A DNA stretch of 64,000 nt from Rhodospirillales bacterium (GCA_009377525.1 WHTW01000013.1:1-64000); one strand, 5' to 3'. Positions 44,194-52,839 are shown, counted from the stretch's first letter. Notes: generated from the letters alone by a model not told the origin. Made by a program: numbers and translations.

Positions 44194-44730
44194 ATGGATA
44201 TCGATCCGGAGACAGCAAAGGCACTCTGCTTTCCCAAGCCGGCCTACAGGGTGGTCGAGTTCGAGCGCCGCTGGCTGTGCCACGATGTGCCACATGAAGG
44301 GGTGACACGGAGCGAACGGATCACGGACCTCTATGTCACCGGTTCGGGGCTGCGCCTCCGGGAGGCGCGGCCGCTTAGTGGTGGTCCGGCACAGCTCCGG
44401 CTCAGCCGAAAGGGCGACGTCGACGCAAGGACGCGGCTCGTCACGTCGATCTATTTGCCGGAGGAGGAGTTCGCGGTCCTTGCCGCGTCGTTGCCGGGCG
44501 TTCGCCTCAGGAAGGTCCGGCATAGACTGCAATCACCGACCGGCGTCGTGCTCTCGGTCGACCAGTTCCAGGACGAACTCTACGGTTTGATCATGGTCGA
44601 GGCCGAGTTCAGCACAGCCGCCCTCATGGCCGGATTTGCCATGCCGGACTTTGCCTTTCGCGAGGTAACGGACGATCCTCGCTACAGTGGCGGGCATCTC
44701 GTCCGGCATGGGCTCCCGAAGGAGCCATAG
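44194..44730 (+). CDS. CYTH-domain (triphosphate tunnel metalloenzyme-like) protein
   Basis: 178 residues with a degenerate CYTH pattern: EFERRWLC at the start (family ExExK-type strand), LRLREA, LRLSRKGD, VLSVDQFQDEL and GLIMVEAEFSTAALM. Known relatives hydrolyse triphosphates or make cAMP in a beta-barrel tunnel. Here the first Glu pattern is EFERR rather than EIERK, so activity is uncertain. It follows ogt by 41 bases and precedes the LLM gene by 14, probably one transcript with the latter. Confidence 0.7.
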   Translation: MDIDPETAKALCFPKPAYRVVEFERRWLCHDVPHEGVTRSERITDLYVTGSGLRLREARPLSGGPAQLRLSRKGDVDARTRLVTSIYLPEEEFAVLAASLPGVRLRKVRHRLQSPTGVVLSVDQFQDELYGLIMVEAEFSTAALMAGFAMPDFAFREVTDDPRYSGGHLVRHGLPKEP

Positions 44731-44744
44731 AAGGAATCCACCCG

Positions 44745-45686
44745 ATGCGCTACGGCTTCTATCTCCCCACCCGCGGCCCCACCGCCACGCGCGCCGACAT
44801 CCTCAGGCTGGCGCGTGAAGGCGAGCGGCTGGGCCTGCACTCCGCGATGATCGCCGACCACATCGTCTTCCCGGTGGAGAGCGAGTCGCCCTATCCTTAC
44901 ACGCTCGACGGCAAGCATCCGGGCACCGGGGACGCGCTGGAGACCTTCTCCATCCTGGGCGTCGTGGCGGGCGCCACGGAGAAGCTCCGGCTCGTCACCT
45001 CCGTCCTGGTGCTGCCCTACCGCAACCCGGTGCTGACGGCGAAGATGGTGTCGTCGCTCGACGTCCTGTCCGGCGGTCGCGTCACGCTGGGCGTCGGCGT
45101 CGGCTGGCTGAAGGAGGAGTTCGAGGCGCTGGACAGTCCCGATTTCGGGCGTCGCGGCGCGGTGACCGACGAGTGGATCACGATCTTCAAGCAGCTCTGG
45201 AGCCGCTCGCCCGCGAGCCTCGACGGCAAGTTCTACAAATACACCGACATACGCTGCGAGCCGTTTCCCTTGCAGAAGCCGCATCCGCCGATCTGGGTGG
45301 GCGGCCATTCGAAGGCCGCATTGCGCCGCACGGCGCGGCACGGCGACGGCTGGCACCCGGTCGGCGCCATCGCCGCCTCGCCGCTGCCGCCGCAGGAGAT
45401 GCGCGCGCACCTGCAGACGCTGAAGCAGATGACCGAGGCTGAAGGGCGCGACTTCTCCAAGCTCACCATCTCCTACAAGGCGCCGCTCTACGACACGAGC
45501 ATCCCGGATCGCGACGGCAGCCGCCGCAGCTTCTCCGGCACGCCCGACGAGATCGCGGGCGACATCCGCTCGTTTGCCGCCATCGGCGTGCACGAGCTGA
45601 TCTTCGACTTCCGCGGCAATTCGATCGATGCCAGCGTCGCGGGCCTGCAGCGCTTCGCCGCGGAAGTGATCCCGCTGGTCAACTGA
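44745..45686 (+). CDS. LLM-class flavin-dependent oxidoreductase
   Basis: Luciferase-like TIM-barrel oxidoreductase of 313 residues, of the group annotated as F420-dependent in actinobacteria but often FMN-dependent elsewhere. Seen: RYGFYLPTRGPTATRADILR, SAMIADHIVFPVESESPYPY, KLRLVTSVLVLPYRNPVLTA, SLDVLSGGRVTLGVGVGWLK and PIWVGGHSKAALRRTARHGD. AAGGAA lies about nine bases before ATG 44745. The substrate is unknown. Confidence 0.85.
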   Translation: MRYGFYLPTRGPTATRADILRLAREGERLGLHSAMIADHIVFPVESESPYPYTLDGKHPGTGDALETFSILGVVAGATEKLRLVTSVLVLPYRNPVLTAKMVSSLDVLSGGRVTLGVGVGWLKEEFEALDSPDFGRRGAVTDEWITIFKQLWSRSPASLDGKFYKYTDIRCEPFPLQKPHPPIWVGGHSKAALRRTARHGDGWHPVGAIAASPLPPQEMRAHLQTLKQMTEAEGRDFSKLTISYKAPLYDTSIPDRDGSRRSFSGTPDEIAGDIRSFAAIGVHELIFDFRGNSIDASVAGLQRFAAEVIPLVN

Positions 45687-45714
45687 CAAATCTCTCGGAC
45701 ACATGCTCATGTTC

Positions 45715-45832
45715 CTCTCTCCCGCTAGCCCCCCGCTAGGGGGAGAGGCTAGGTGAGGGGGAATCGACGTGCGTAACCCCCTCATCCAACCTCTCCCCCT
45801 AGCGGGGCCCTAGCGAGGGAGAGGAGCCCGAG
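45715..45832. repeat. Imperfect inverted repeat of the CTCTCCC type
   Basis: Two arms of about 48 bases, rich in CTCTCCC and GCTAGGGGG/CCCCCTAGC, face each other around a short centre containing ATCGACGTGCGT. It differs from the CTTCCGGAC family. The right arm runs into the damaged 2OG oxygenase gene and supplies its last codons. Confidence 0.7.
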
Positions 45833-46551
45833 GATACGGGGAGGAAGTCTGAGAGAGGGACCGCTGGCGGACAGGAAGGTGAAGACGCCGAACCGGCGCC
45901 CGCGTCATCGGCACGACCTCGTGCAGCAGCGACGAGGAGAAGAAGAAGACCAGCGAGCCGCCCGCGACCGGCCGATAGAGCTCGCGGCCGAACTCGGGGA
46001 AGCGCAGCTCGCCGCCCTCATACTCCTCGTCGGAATTGAGGTTGGAGGCTGAGCGCGAACTGGCGATGCGCGGTGTAGCGGCTGGTGTTGTCGCGGTGGC
46101 GGGCGAATCGGCCGCCGGAATCGGCGTCATAGCAGCCGATGATCGGCGCCTCGATCACCATGATGCCGATGTGGAACGCCTGCAGGATCGCCGGCGCGAC
46201 GCGGCGCACCAGGCAGTCGCGCGGCTGCGCGAACAGCCTGGCATCGTCGAGCTGGACGTCGTGGCGGCGCTTGACGTCGCCATTGACGACATTGCCCTGC
46301 GGCCCGCCGACCGTGTTCGACACCTTGTCATGACGCTGCCGGTAATCGATCAGCGTGCGGCACAGGCCGGGCTCGACCACGCGTTCGAGCAGCAGCACCG
46401 GCGCCCGGGCGTGGACCACGGCCGGCAGGCTCACCGCATCGAGTTGCGTCACCCGCGCTGCAAGGACATCGGGCGTCGGCTGAGGCAGCACCGTGATCCG
46501 CAGCATCCAATCACCGATGCCGACGCTGGCGGATGGCAGCAGTGTCGCCAT
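45782..46551 (-). pseudogene. 2OG-Fe(II) oxygenase (prolyl 4-hydroxylase-like), frameshifted twice
   Basis: About 250 residues when assembled from three frames. Frame one from ATG 46551: VLLLERVVEPGLCRTLIDYR, VAPAILQAFHIGIMVIEAPI, and the iron-binding HxD in GGRFARHRDNTSRYTAHRQF. At about 46037 one base too many shifts the frame. Frame two: LNSDEEYEGGELRFPEFGRE and SLLHEVVPMTR with the distal His. Near 45903 a second shift leads to RFGVFTFLSASGPSLR. The last part runs into the inverted repeat. All metal ligands are recognisable but the protein cannot be made whole. Confidence 0.75.
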
Positions 46552-46694
46552 GTCGCTCCGAGTATGATCGTGCAACGGACCGGCGACATTTCATGTTTCT
46601 GACAAACATCAGTTTCGGCAGGCTGCATGAAGGCGTGTGCCGCGTTTGATCACACGATCGCCACACCTGATGCGCCCTATTCCTCGTCGGCGGG

Positions 46695-46722
46695 TTGACG
46701 CCTCGAACCATCGCCTTAGATA
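46695..46722 (+). promoter_or_regulatory. Candidate sigma-70 promoter
   Basis: TTGACG (46695-46700) and TAGATA (46717-46722), spaced 16 bases, stand about 120 bases upstream of the two small genes that start at 46844. The long leader between them shows no clear structure. Confidence 0.45.
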
Positions 46723-46843
46723 GACATCAGCGCCGTGCCGAACGACGACGACGAACGTCGGTCATCGACCACTCTCGAGTGGGAGGCGCTTAAAAGACGC
46801 AACGCAATGCGTGAACGTAACCTCCAACCCAGAGGAGTGTGCG

Positions 46844-47155
46844 ATGAAGATGAATTCCGCACAGATTCAGCGGACCCTGCACACGTTGAATGCCGCGGAA
46901 CTGAACGCCGAAGCCATTCCGGCGGAGCATCCGATGATGTCGCAGCTCGAACGTCTGTTCGGCGAACATACCTACTTCCTCGACAGCCGCGGCCTCAACA
47001 TCGTGGAACCCGTCGAGGCCGGACACGTTGACGGCCGACTGGGGGTCGTCGTCAATCTCGCGAGCTGGACCGACTCGAGAGCGGAGAGCCTTCAGCCGCA
47101 CCAGCCCGAGCCGACCGAAACCGTGGTCGATCTCGAGGCCGACAGCCGGCACTGA
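46844..47155 (+). CDS. Hypothetical protein, 103 residues
   Basis: No family recognised. ATG 46844 has GAGGAG six bases upstream. The sequence is acidic and soluble, with helices (NSAQIQRTLHTLNAAELNAE, MMSQLERLFGEH) followed by TYFLDSRGLNIVEPVEAG and a VVVNLASW strand, and an acidic tail. No signal peptide, membrane segment or cysteine motif. It is probably co-transcribed with the next small exported protein, 21 bases on. Confidence 0.7.
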   Translation: MKMNSAQIQRTLHTLNAAELNAEAIPAEHPMMSQLERLFGEHTYFLDSRGLNIVEPVEAGHVDGRLGVVVNLASWTDSRAESLQPHQPEPTETVVDLEADSRH

Positions 47156-47176
47156 CCTCGGAAAAGGAGAGCCAAC

Positions 47177-47560
47177 ATGAAATCGACAATCGGCTTTTGC
47201 GTCATGACTGTCGCCGCCGCCGGACTCCTGCTCGCGCCAGCCGCGAATGCACAGACACAGACGCCCTCGACGCCGCCCACGGCGAAGCCCGATCGGAAGG
47301 CGCCGGCCGACATTTCCGAAAAGAAGCTCGACGCCACCGCCAAGGCAGTCAAGAACGTCTCCACCATCAAGGACAGCTACGAACAGAAGCTGATCAAGGC
47401 GCCGGCCGACCAGAAGGCGAAGCTGGCCGACGAGGCGAGCGACGCCATGGCGAAGGCCGTCACCGATCAGGGCCTGTCGGTGGAGGAATACACGAGCATC
47501 ATCGAGGTCGCGCAGAACGATCCCGTCGTGCGCAACAAGCTGCTGCAGCGGTTGAAGTAG
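47177..47560 (+). CDS. DUF4168-like exported protein
   Basis: 127 residues with a clear signal peptide (MKSTIGFCVMTVAAAGLLLA, cleavage likely after ANA at about residue 25), a Pro/Thr linker, then a Lys/Ala-rich helical domain with DISEKKLDATAKAVKNVSTI and a C-terminal LSVEEYTSIIEVAQNDPVVR. The pattern is that of small periplasmic DUF4168 proteins. Their function is unknown. AAGGAGAG lies eight bases before the ATG. Confidence 0.75.
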   Translation: MKSTIGFCVMTVAAAGLLLAPAANAQTQTPSTPPTAKPDRKAPADISEKKLDATAKAVKNVSTIKDSYEQKLIKAPADQKAKLADEASDAMAKAVTDQGLSVEEYTSIIEVAQNDPVVRNKLLQRLK

Positions 47561-47574
47561 GCCTGAGGGCTCGG

Positions 47575-47753
47575 GCGCGCCATTAGAGGCGGAGTAAACT
47601 CCGCCGTAGGTGGCGCGTCATGCTCTTCCGGACCGCGCATCCTGCGCGCTCACGAGCCATGAGCGAGCCGGAGGCTCGCGCGGTCCAGAAGATGAAGATC
47701 ATGAGAAGACGCGCCACTTACGGCGGAGTTTACTCCGCCTCTAGTGGCGCGCC
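47575..47753. repeat. Nested hairpin repeat of the CTTCCGGAC family, copy 4
   Basis: Outer arms 47575-47619 and 47709-47753 (45 bases) are complementary with two mismatches. Each arm itself contains the hairpin GGCGGAGT-aa-ACTCCGCC. Between them is a core beginning CATGCTCTTCCGGACCGCGC and ending in a diverged GCGCGGTCCAGAAG. It separates two convergent genes. Confidence 0.88.
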
Positions 47754-47760
47754 CACGGCA

Positions 47761-48744
47761 CTACGCCGCGAGCTTGATGCCGAACGATTGCAGGCTGGGC
47801 GTGATGCGCTCGGTCAGAAGCCCGACCTTGCGCAGGTTGCGGACCAGGCCGTCATGCAGGTCGCGGCGAAAGTACTTGCGGAAGGCGGTCTCGTCGCCGC
47901 CGGCCGCGCGCTCGCGCCGGAACTGCTTGATCTCGTCGACCTCGGCCTTGCCGAAGCCCATGTCCTGGTAGGCGCCGAGCGGGAAGATGCCGCCGAGGGT
48001 GCGGCTGAGCGCCCATACGGCAAAGTCCTCCATCTCGCGATGCTCGGCCTCGGTCGCCTGGCCGACGATCTCGGGCAGCGACAGCATGGCGAAGCCCATG
48101 TGGCGCGCCTCGTCCTGCAGGATGCGCCGGCAGACCTGGCGCAGCACGGCGTCCTTGGACGATTCCGCCAGCATGCGGAACAGCGAGACGGCGAAGGTCT
48201 CGGCCACGAGCTGCAGGCCGATCGTCTTGAGATGCCACGACGAGGTGCTGAGCAGGGTATCGAAGATCTCCTTGACGTTGCCGCCCAGCGCGTAGCTCTC
48301 GCCGTCCAGCCTGAGCTCGAGGTAACGCTGCAGCACCTCGTTGTGCCGCGCCTCGTCGGCGACCTGCGTCGCCTGGAAAAGCTTGGCGTCCTGGCCCTGC
48401 ACGCTGTCGACAAGCTGGCTGCACAGCAGCATGGCGCCATGCTCGCCCTGCACCAGGGTCGACAGCCGCCAGCGCGTGACGCGGCGGTTCAGCTCGATGC
48501 GGTCGGCTTCCGACATGGCGCCCCAGAAGCGCGTGCCGTGGATGTCGACAAGGTCGTCCGAGATCAGCCCGCCGTCACCCTCGAGCGGTGTCGCCCAATC
48601 GATGTCGGTGGCAGCGTTCCACTGATCGATCTTGGCCTGCTCATAGAGACGGCGCAGGTCGGCCTGCTCGCTGGCGTAGTCGTGGAGAAAGTGCGCGGTG
48701 CTCTGCGTCTCGACCTGGTGCCCTTTGGCCACGGCGTCCTCCAT
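47761..48744 (-). CDS. Ferritin-like diiron protein (AurF-like)
   Basis: Four-helix diiron protein of 327 residues. Iron-binding motifs are spaced as in ferritin-like oxygenases: LVQGEHGAMLLC, QVADEARHNEVLQRYLEL, VAETFAVSLFRMLAES and LQDEARHMGFAMLSL, giving two ExxH pairs and two further Glu. Relatives include p-aminobenzoate N-oxygenase AurF and uncharacterised proteins. It lies 43 bases downstream of the DUF934 gene on the same strand, where cysH is often found, but is unrelated to CysH. The reaction is unknown. Confidence 0.75.
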   Translation of the reverse strand: MEDAVAKGHQVETQSTAHFLHDYASEQADLRRLYEQAKIDQWNAATDIDWATPLEGDGGLISDDLVDIHGTRFWGAMSEADRIELNRRVTRWRLSTLVQGEHGAMLLCSQLVDSVQGQDAKLFQATQVADEARHNEVLQRYLELRLDGESYALGGNVKEIFDTLLSTSSWHLKTIGLQLVAETFAVSLFRMLAESSKDAVLRQVCRRILQDEARHMGFAMLSLPEIVGQATEAEHREMEDFAVWALSRTLGGIFPLGAYQDMGFGKAEVDEIKQFRRERAAGGDETAFRKYFRRDLHDGLVRNLRKVGLLTERITPSLQSFGIKLAA

Positions 48745-48787
48745 ATCGTTCTTGTGGAGGAAGGGTAAACCTAAAGAGTGTTAGAAA

Positions 48788-49234
48788 CTAGACGGTCGTC
48801 TCCACGTTGCGCCTGCTCAGTCGCAGTAGCGAAGCGGGCGCCCGGTCGTCCTCGGCGGGCTGGTAGACGACGCTGAACAGCGTGCGGGCCTTGGCCAGGG
48901 CCTCGCCGAACCCCTTCTGGTCGCTTTCGAAGGAATCGAAGCCGCAGCGCAGCATGAACGGCAACTGGTCGTGCAGCACGCCGCCCGTCGCCCGCAGCTC
49001 GCCGGTATAGCCCAGCCGGCCGCGCAGCAGGCGGGCCTGGCTATACGCCCGGCCGTCGCTGAACTTGGGAAAGTTGAGCACGATCAGGCGCAGCCGGCCG
49101 ACATGCGGCGCCAGGTGCTCGACCGGATCGGTGTTGGCGAGCGACATCGCGGGCCAGGCCGGCCGCTGCTGCCACTCGGCGAACGGCACTGGCTCGAGGA
49201 TGGTGGCACTCCCCTTCTCGCTAAACAGCGGCAT
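48788..49234 (-). CDS. DUF934 protein, sulfite-reduction accessory
   Basis: 148 residues of the DUF934 family, which almost always follows cysI in proteobacteria. Seen: WPAMSLANTDPVEHLAPHVG, RLIVLNFPKFSDGRAYSQAR with LLRGRLGYTGELRATG and LPFMLRCGFDSFE. Its biochemical role is unknown; placement suggests help in sulfite reduction or electron delivery. The ATG overlaps the end of cysI by 14 bases. Confidence 0.88.
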   Translation of the reverse strand: MPLFSEKGSATILEPVPFAEWQQRPAWPAMSLANTDPVEHLAPHVGRLRLIVLNFPKFSDGRAYSQARLLRGRLGYTGELRATGGVLHDQLPFMLRCGFDSFESDQKGFGEALAKARTLFSVVYQPAEDDRAPASLLRLSRRNVETTV

Positions 49235-50912
49235 AGACTCGCTCCTTGAAGGGCTGGGCGCCGATGCGCCGGTAGGTGTCGACGAAGCGCTCGCCGTCGC
49301 CGCGATTGTCGAGATAGGTGCCGACCAGGGCGTCGACCGCCTCGACCACCTTGTCGGCGGTCACGGCCGGCCCGAGGATCGTGCCGATCGCCGTCTTGCC
49401 GAAATCGACGTCGCCACCGAGGCTGATCTGGTAGAGCTCGACGCCGTTCTTATCGACGCCCAGGATGCCGATGTGGCCGACGTGATGATGGCCGCAGGCA
49501 TTGATGCAGCCCGAGATCTTGATCTTCAGGTCGCCGATGTCGTGCTGGCGGGCGAGCTCGGCAAAGTGATTGGAAATGCGCTGCGCCACCGGGATCGAGC
49601 GCGCATTGGCGAGCGCGCAATAGTCGAGGCCCGGGCAGGCGATGATGTCGGTGATCTTGCCGACGTTGGCCTCGGCGAAGCCGAGGCGTCCGAGCGCGCG
49701 CCATACCGCCGGCAGATCCTCGACCGCGACATGCGGGAAGACGAGGTTCTGCTCGTGGCTGACGCGGATCTCGCCCTGGCCGTAGGCGTCGGCGATGTCG
49801 GCCACGCCCTCCATCTGCACGGCACTGGCATCGCCCGGTGGCGCGCCGGCGGGCTTCAGCGAGGCGGTGACGATGCGGTAGCCCGCCATGCGGTGCGGCG
49901 CCACATTGGACTTGAGCCACAGCGCGAAGTCACGGTCCGCCAGCTTCAGCGCCTCGACCTCCGCCACGACGGCCGGCCGATGCGGCAAGGGTGGCGGCGC
50001 GAACTGGCGGGCGATCGCCTCGATGGTGTCGACCGGCAGCCTGAGGGCGCCGTCCTTGATTGCCGCATACTCGGCCTCGACCTCCTCGCGCATCTTCTCG
50101 GCGCCGATCTCGTGCACCAGGATCTTGATGCGCGCCTTGTAGAGGTTGTCGCGCCGGCCGTAGCGGTTGTAGACGCGCAGCGTCGCCTCGAGATAGGCCA
50201 GCAGCTCATCGCGCGGCAGGAACTCGCGGAGCGTCTTGCCGATCATCGGCGTGCGGCCGAGGCCACCGCCCACGATCACCTCGAAGCCGACCGCGCCGGC
50301 TTTGTTCGCCCACAGGCGCAGGCCGATGTCGTGCACCCGCACGGCGGCGCGGTCGTTGGGCGAGCCGGTGATGGCGATCTTGAACTTGCGCGGCAGGAAG
50401 CTGAATTCGGGATGCAACGTCGACCACTGGCGCACGATCTCGCACCAGATGCGAGGATCCTCGATCTCGTCGATGGCGGCGCCGGCATAGTGGTCGGCGG
50501 TGACGTTGCGGATGCAGTTGCCCGAGGTCTGCATGGCGTGCATGTCGACCTCGGCCAGGGCCGCCAGCGCGTCGGGCGCGTCCTCGAGCTTGATCCAGTT
50601 GAGCTGCAGGTTCTGGCGCGTCGTGAAATGGCCGTAGCCGCGATCGTACTTGCGCGAGATGTCGGCGAGCTTGCGCAGCTGCCGCGACGACAGCGTGCCA
50701 TACGGGATGGCGATGCGCAGCATGTAGGCGTGGAGCTGCAGATAGAGGCCGTTGGTGAGCCTGAGCGGCTTGAACTGCTCCTCGGTCAGCTCGCCGGCGA
50801 TGCGCCGGCGCACCTGGTCGCGGAACTGCTCGACGCGCTCGCCGACCAGCGTGCGGTCGTAGTCGTCGTATTGGTAGAAGTGGTTGGGGCGGTAGAAATG
50901 GGTATCAGGCAT
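49221..50912 (-). CDS. cysI: Sulfite reductase hemoprotein (nitrite/sulfite reductase family)
   Basis: Siroheme [4Fe-4S] enzyme of 563 residues reducing sulfite to sulfide for cysteine synthesis. Two ferredoxin-like half domains (GYGHFTTRQNLQLNWIKLED, MQTSGNCIRNVTADHYAGAA) are followed by the cluster/siroheme ligands CPGLDYCALAN (near 425-431) and ISGCINACGHHH (near 466-470). The sulfite-binding Arg/Lys region is in VTADH and FKIAITGSPNDR. ATG 50912 overlaps the DUF2849 stop. Context with cysG supports sulfite rather than nitrite as substrate. Confidence 0.92.
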   Translation of the reverse strand: MPDTHFYRPNHFYQYDDYDRTLVGERVEQFRDQVRRRIAGELTEEQFKPLRLTNGLYLQLHAYMLRIAIPYGTLSSRQLRKLADISRKYDRGYGHFTTRQNLQLNWIKLEDAPDALAALAEVDMHAMQTSGNCIRNVTADHYAGAAIDEIEDPRIWCEIVRQWSTLHPEFSFLPRKFKIAITGSPNDRAAVRVHDIGLRLWANKAGAVGFEVIVGGGLGRTPMIGKTLREFLPRDELLAYLEATLRVYNRYGRRDNLYKARIKILVHEIGAEKMREEVEAEYAAIKDGALRLPVDTIEAIARQFAPPPLPHRPAVVAEVEALKLADRDFALWLKSNVAPHRMAGYRIVTASLKPAGAPPGDASAVQMEGVADIADAYGQGEIRVSHEQNLVFPHVAVEDLPAVWRALGRLGFAEANVGKITDIIACPGLDYCALANARSIPVAQRISNHFAELARQHDIGDLKIKISGCINACGHHHVGHIGILGVDKNGVELYQISLGGDVDFGKTAIGTILGPAVTADKVVEAVDALVGTYLDNRGDGERFVDTYRRIGAQPFKERVYAAV

Positions 50913-51219
50913 AGCGCACCGCATCGGCGGCAATGGCGTCGAAGGTGAGGCCCGAGGCGCGGATCTTCTCGCGCAGGCTGACAGGCTCGATGCGGCCAAT
51001 GTCGTCCTCGGTCACCGCCACCAGGAAGGGATCGATCACGTTGAAGGCTTCGGCGCGGGCACGCTCCAGCAGGATCTCGCCGGTGCGCTTGTCGCGCGCC
51101 ACGGCGGCGTGCTCGAGCCGCGTCGTCCACTGGCCGGCATCGTCGAGGAACACCACGACTCCATCGACCAGGCGGTTGGCGGAAGCGACTGAAAGGTCGC
51201 CGCTCAGGTTCTTGGCCAT
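50905..51219 (-). CDS. DUF2849 protein
   Basis: 104 residues of the DUF2849 family, found between cysG and cysI in alphaproteobacteria. Seen: LVDGVVVFLDDAGQWTTRLE, AAVARDKRTGEILLERAR, then NVIDPFLVAVTED and a C-terminal SLREKIRASGLTFDA. The function is unknown. TGATG overlap with cysG upstream and an eight-base overlap with cysI downstream show strict translational coupling. Confidence 0.9.
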   Translation of the reverse strand: MAKNLSGDLSVASANRLVDGVVVFLDDAGQWTTRLEHAAVARDKRTGEILLERARAEAFNVIDPFLVAVTEDDIGRIEPVSLREKIRASGLTFDAIAADAVRYA

Positions 51220-52571
51220 CAGGACACCTTTGCCAAAGGCTGTTGCCACTCTTCAGCGAAATCGCCGGAGGCCAGTGCCGCCACGTCGCCGACGATGATG
51301 AGGCTGGGGCCGGCGTCGCCGCGGGAATGGGAGGCGGCAAGCCGCGCCAGATCGGCGAGACGACCGGTGGAAAGCCGTTCGTCGGGACGGGTTCCGTTCT
51401 CGATGATGGCGACCGGCGTGGTGGGTTCGGCGCCGGCGCGCAGCAGACGATCGCGCACGGAGGCCGCCTCCGTGGCGCCCATGTAGATGGCGAGCGTATG
51501 GCCCTGCGCGGCCAGCGCCGGCCATGCCGCCTCGCGGCTGCCTTCAGCGCTGTGACCCGAGACGAAGGTGACGGCCGACGCGAGCTTGCGATGGGTGAGC
51601 GGAATGCCGACCGACGCCGCGCAGCCCAGCGCCGCGGTGACGCCCGGCACGATCGCGACCGGCAGGCCCGCCTCGCGCAACGCCCCGACTTCCTCGCCGC
51701 CGCGGCCGAAGACGAAGGGGTCACCCGCCTTCAGTCGCACCACCGTCTGGCTGGCGCGCACGCGGCGGACCAGCTCGGCGTTGATCTCGTCCTGCGTCCA
51801 GCGCGCGCGGCCTTTGCGCTTGCCAACGGGTACCAGCTCGGCGTCGCGGCGCGCGCGTGCCAGGACCGCCGGCGGCACGAGGTCATCGTGCAGGATGACA
51901 TCGGCCTCGCGCAGGAGCTGCGCGGCTTTCAGAGTCAGAAGATCGGGATCGCCGGGGCCTGCGCCGACGATATGGGCGATTCCCACCGGCGCGAGCCGGC
52001 GGCGGGCGTCATCGAGTTCGCCCAGCGCGGTACGCCGGGCGCCCGCATCGTCGCCGGCCAGGACCAGGCGCGCCGCCGGACCCTCGACCAGCCGGCGCCA
52101 GAAGGTGCGGCGGCGGGCGGGATCGACGATCAGGGCGTTGACCTGGGCACGGAAGGTTGCCGCCAGTCGCGCCAGGCTGCCGATGCGCTCGGGCAATACC
52201 GCCTCGATGCGGCCACGCAAGGTGGCGGCGAGCGTCGGCGAGGCGCCGCCGGTCGAGATCGCCACCACGACATCGTCGCGATCGACGATCGCCGGCAGGA
52301 TGAAATCGCAGAGAGCCGGCCGGTCGGCCACGTTCACCGGCACGCCGAGCGACTTGGCGACCCGTTGGGCCACCGTATCGTGATCGAGGTCGCCGGTAGC
52401 GACGAAGACCGCCGCCGCGCCCCTGAGATCGTCGACCCGAATGTCCGAAAGCTGTCGCACCTCGGCACCCGCCGAGCGCGCCAAGGCGGCGCGACGGTCG
52501 GCGGCCGGTCCTTCGCCCACCACCACGACCCTGCGGCCCAGAAGATCGAAGAACAGCGGCAAGTGCTTCAC
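51219..52571 (-). CDS. cysG: Siroheme synthase (dehydrogenase/ferrochelatase plus uroporphyrinogen-III methyltransferase)
   Basis: Makes siroheme for the sulfite reductase in three steps; 450 residues. The N-terminal precorrin-2 dehydrogenase/chelatase has KHLPLFFDLLGRRVVVVGEG, VNVADRPALCDFILPAIVDR and VVAISTGGASPTLAATLRGR. The C-terminal SAM methyltransferase has HIVGAGPGDPDLLTLKAAQL, VRLKAGDPFVFGRGGEE, VPGVTAALGCAASVGIPLTH and a terminal AIIENGTRPDERLSTGRL. The start is GTG 52571, which overlaps the stop of a 36-residue ORF as GTGA. Confidence 0.95.
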   Translation of the reverse strand: MKHLPLFFDLLGRRVVVVGEGPAADRRAALARSAGAEVRQLSDIRVDDLRGAAAVFVATGDLDHDTVAQRVAKSLGVPVNVADRPALCDFILPAIVDRDDVVVAISTGGASPTLAATLRGRIEAVLPERIGSLARLAATFRAQVNALIVDPARRRTFWRRLVEGPAARLVLAGDDAGARRTALGELDDARRRLAPVGIAHIVGAGPGDPDLLTLKAAQLLREADVILHDDLVPPAVLARARRDAELVPVGKRKGRARWTQDEINAELVRRVRASQTVVRLKAGDPFVFGRGGEEVGALREAGLPVAIVPGVTAALGCAASVGIPLTHRKLASAVTFVSGHSAEGSREAAWPALAAQGHTLAIYMGATEAASVRDRLLRAGAEPTTPVAIIENGTRPDERLSTGRLADLARLAASHSRGDAGPSLIIVGDVAALASGDFAEEWQQPLAKVS

Positions 52572-52678
52572 AGCACGGCGACCCGCAGCAGGACGTTGAA
52601 TCCGAGCATGGCAGCTGCCTGGCTGGCGGCGAATACCCTGGGCCTGGCCCCGGGATAGCGGTCGAAAAACTGGGACAT
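52568..52678 (-). CDS. Small ORF of 36 residues coupled to cysG
   Basis: ATG 52678 is preceded by CGGGAG, eight bases upstream, and the frame ends TGA at 52568-52570, overlapping the cysG GTG. The peptide starts MSQFFDRYPGARPRVF, has an AASQAAAMLGFNVLL segment, and ends RVAVL. It has no family I recognise. It may be a small protein of the cluster, or a leader whose translation sets cysG translation. Confidence 0.5.
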   Translation of the reverse strand: MSQFFDRYPGARPRVFAASQAAAMLGFNVLLRVAVL

Positions 52679-52811
52679 ACGCAGGACTCCCGCCTGATCC
52701 ACTCGATCTGGCGTGTCTTCGCACATTCGCCATGACTTGAATTACCGAAGGTCCAGCGGGAAGGAGCATTTCTTGCCGTCGGCCGGACCGGGGAAGAAAT
52801 TTTTCCTTCCC

Positions 52812-52839
52812 TTGACGGTTGGAAGACCCTTCCTAAATC
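52812..52839 (+). promoter_or_regulatory. Candidate promoter of hsp20
   Basis: TTGACG (52812-52817) and TAAATC (52834-52839), spaced 16 bases, fit a sigma-70 promoter. The first box extends to CCCTTGAC, so a sigma-32 reading is also possible. Transcription from here would give a leader of about 60 bases. Confidence 0.45.
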
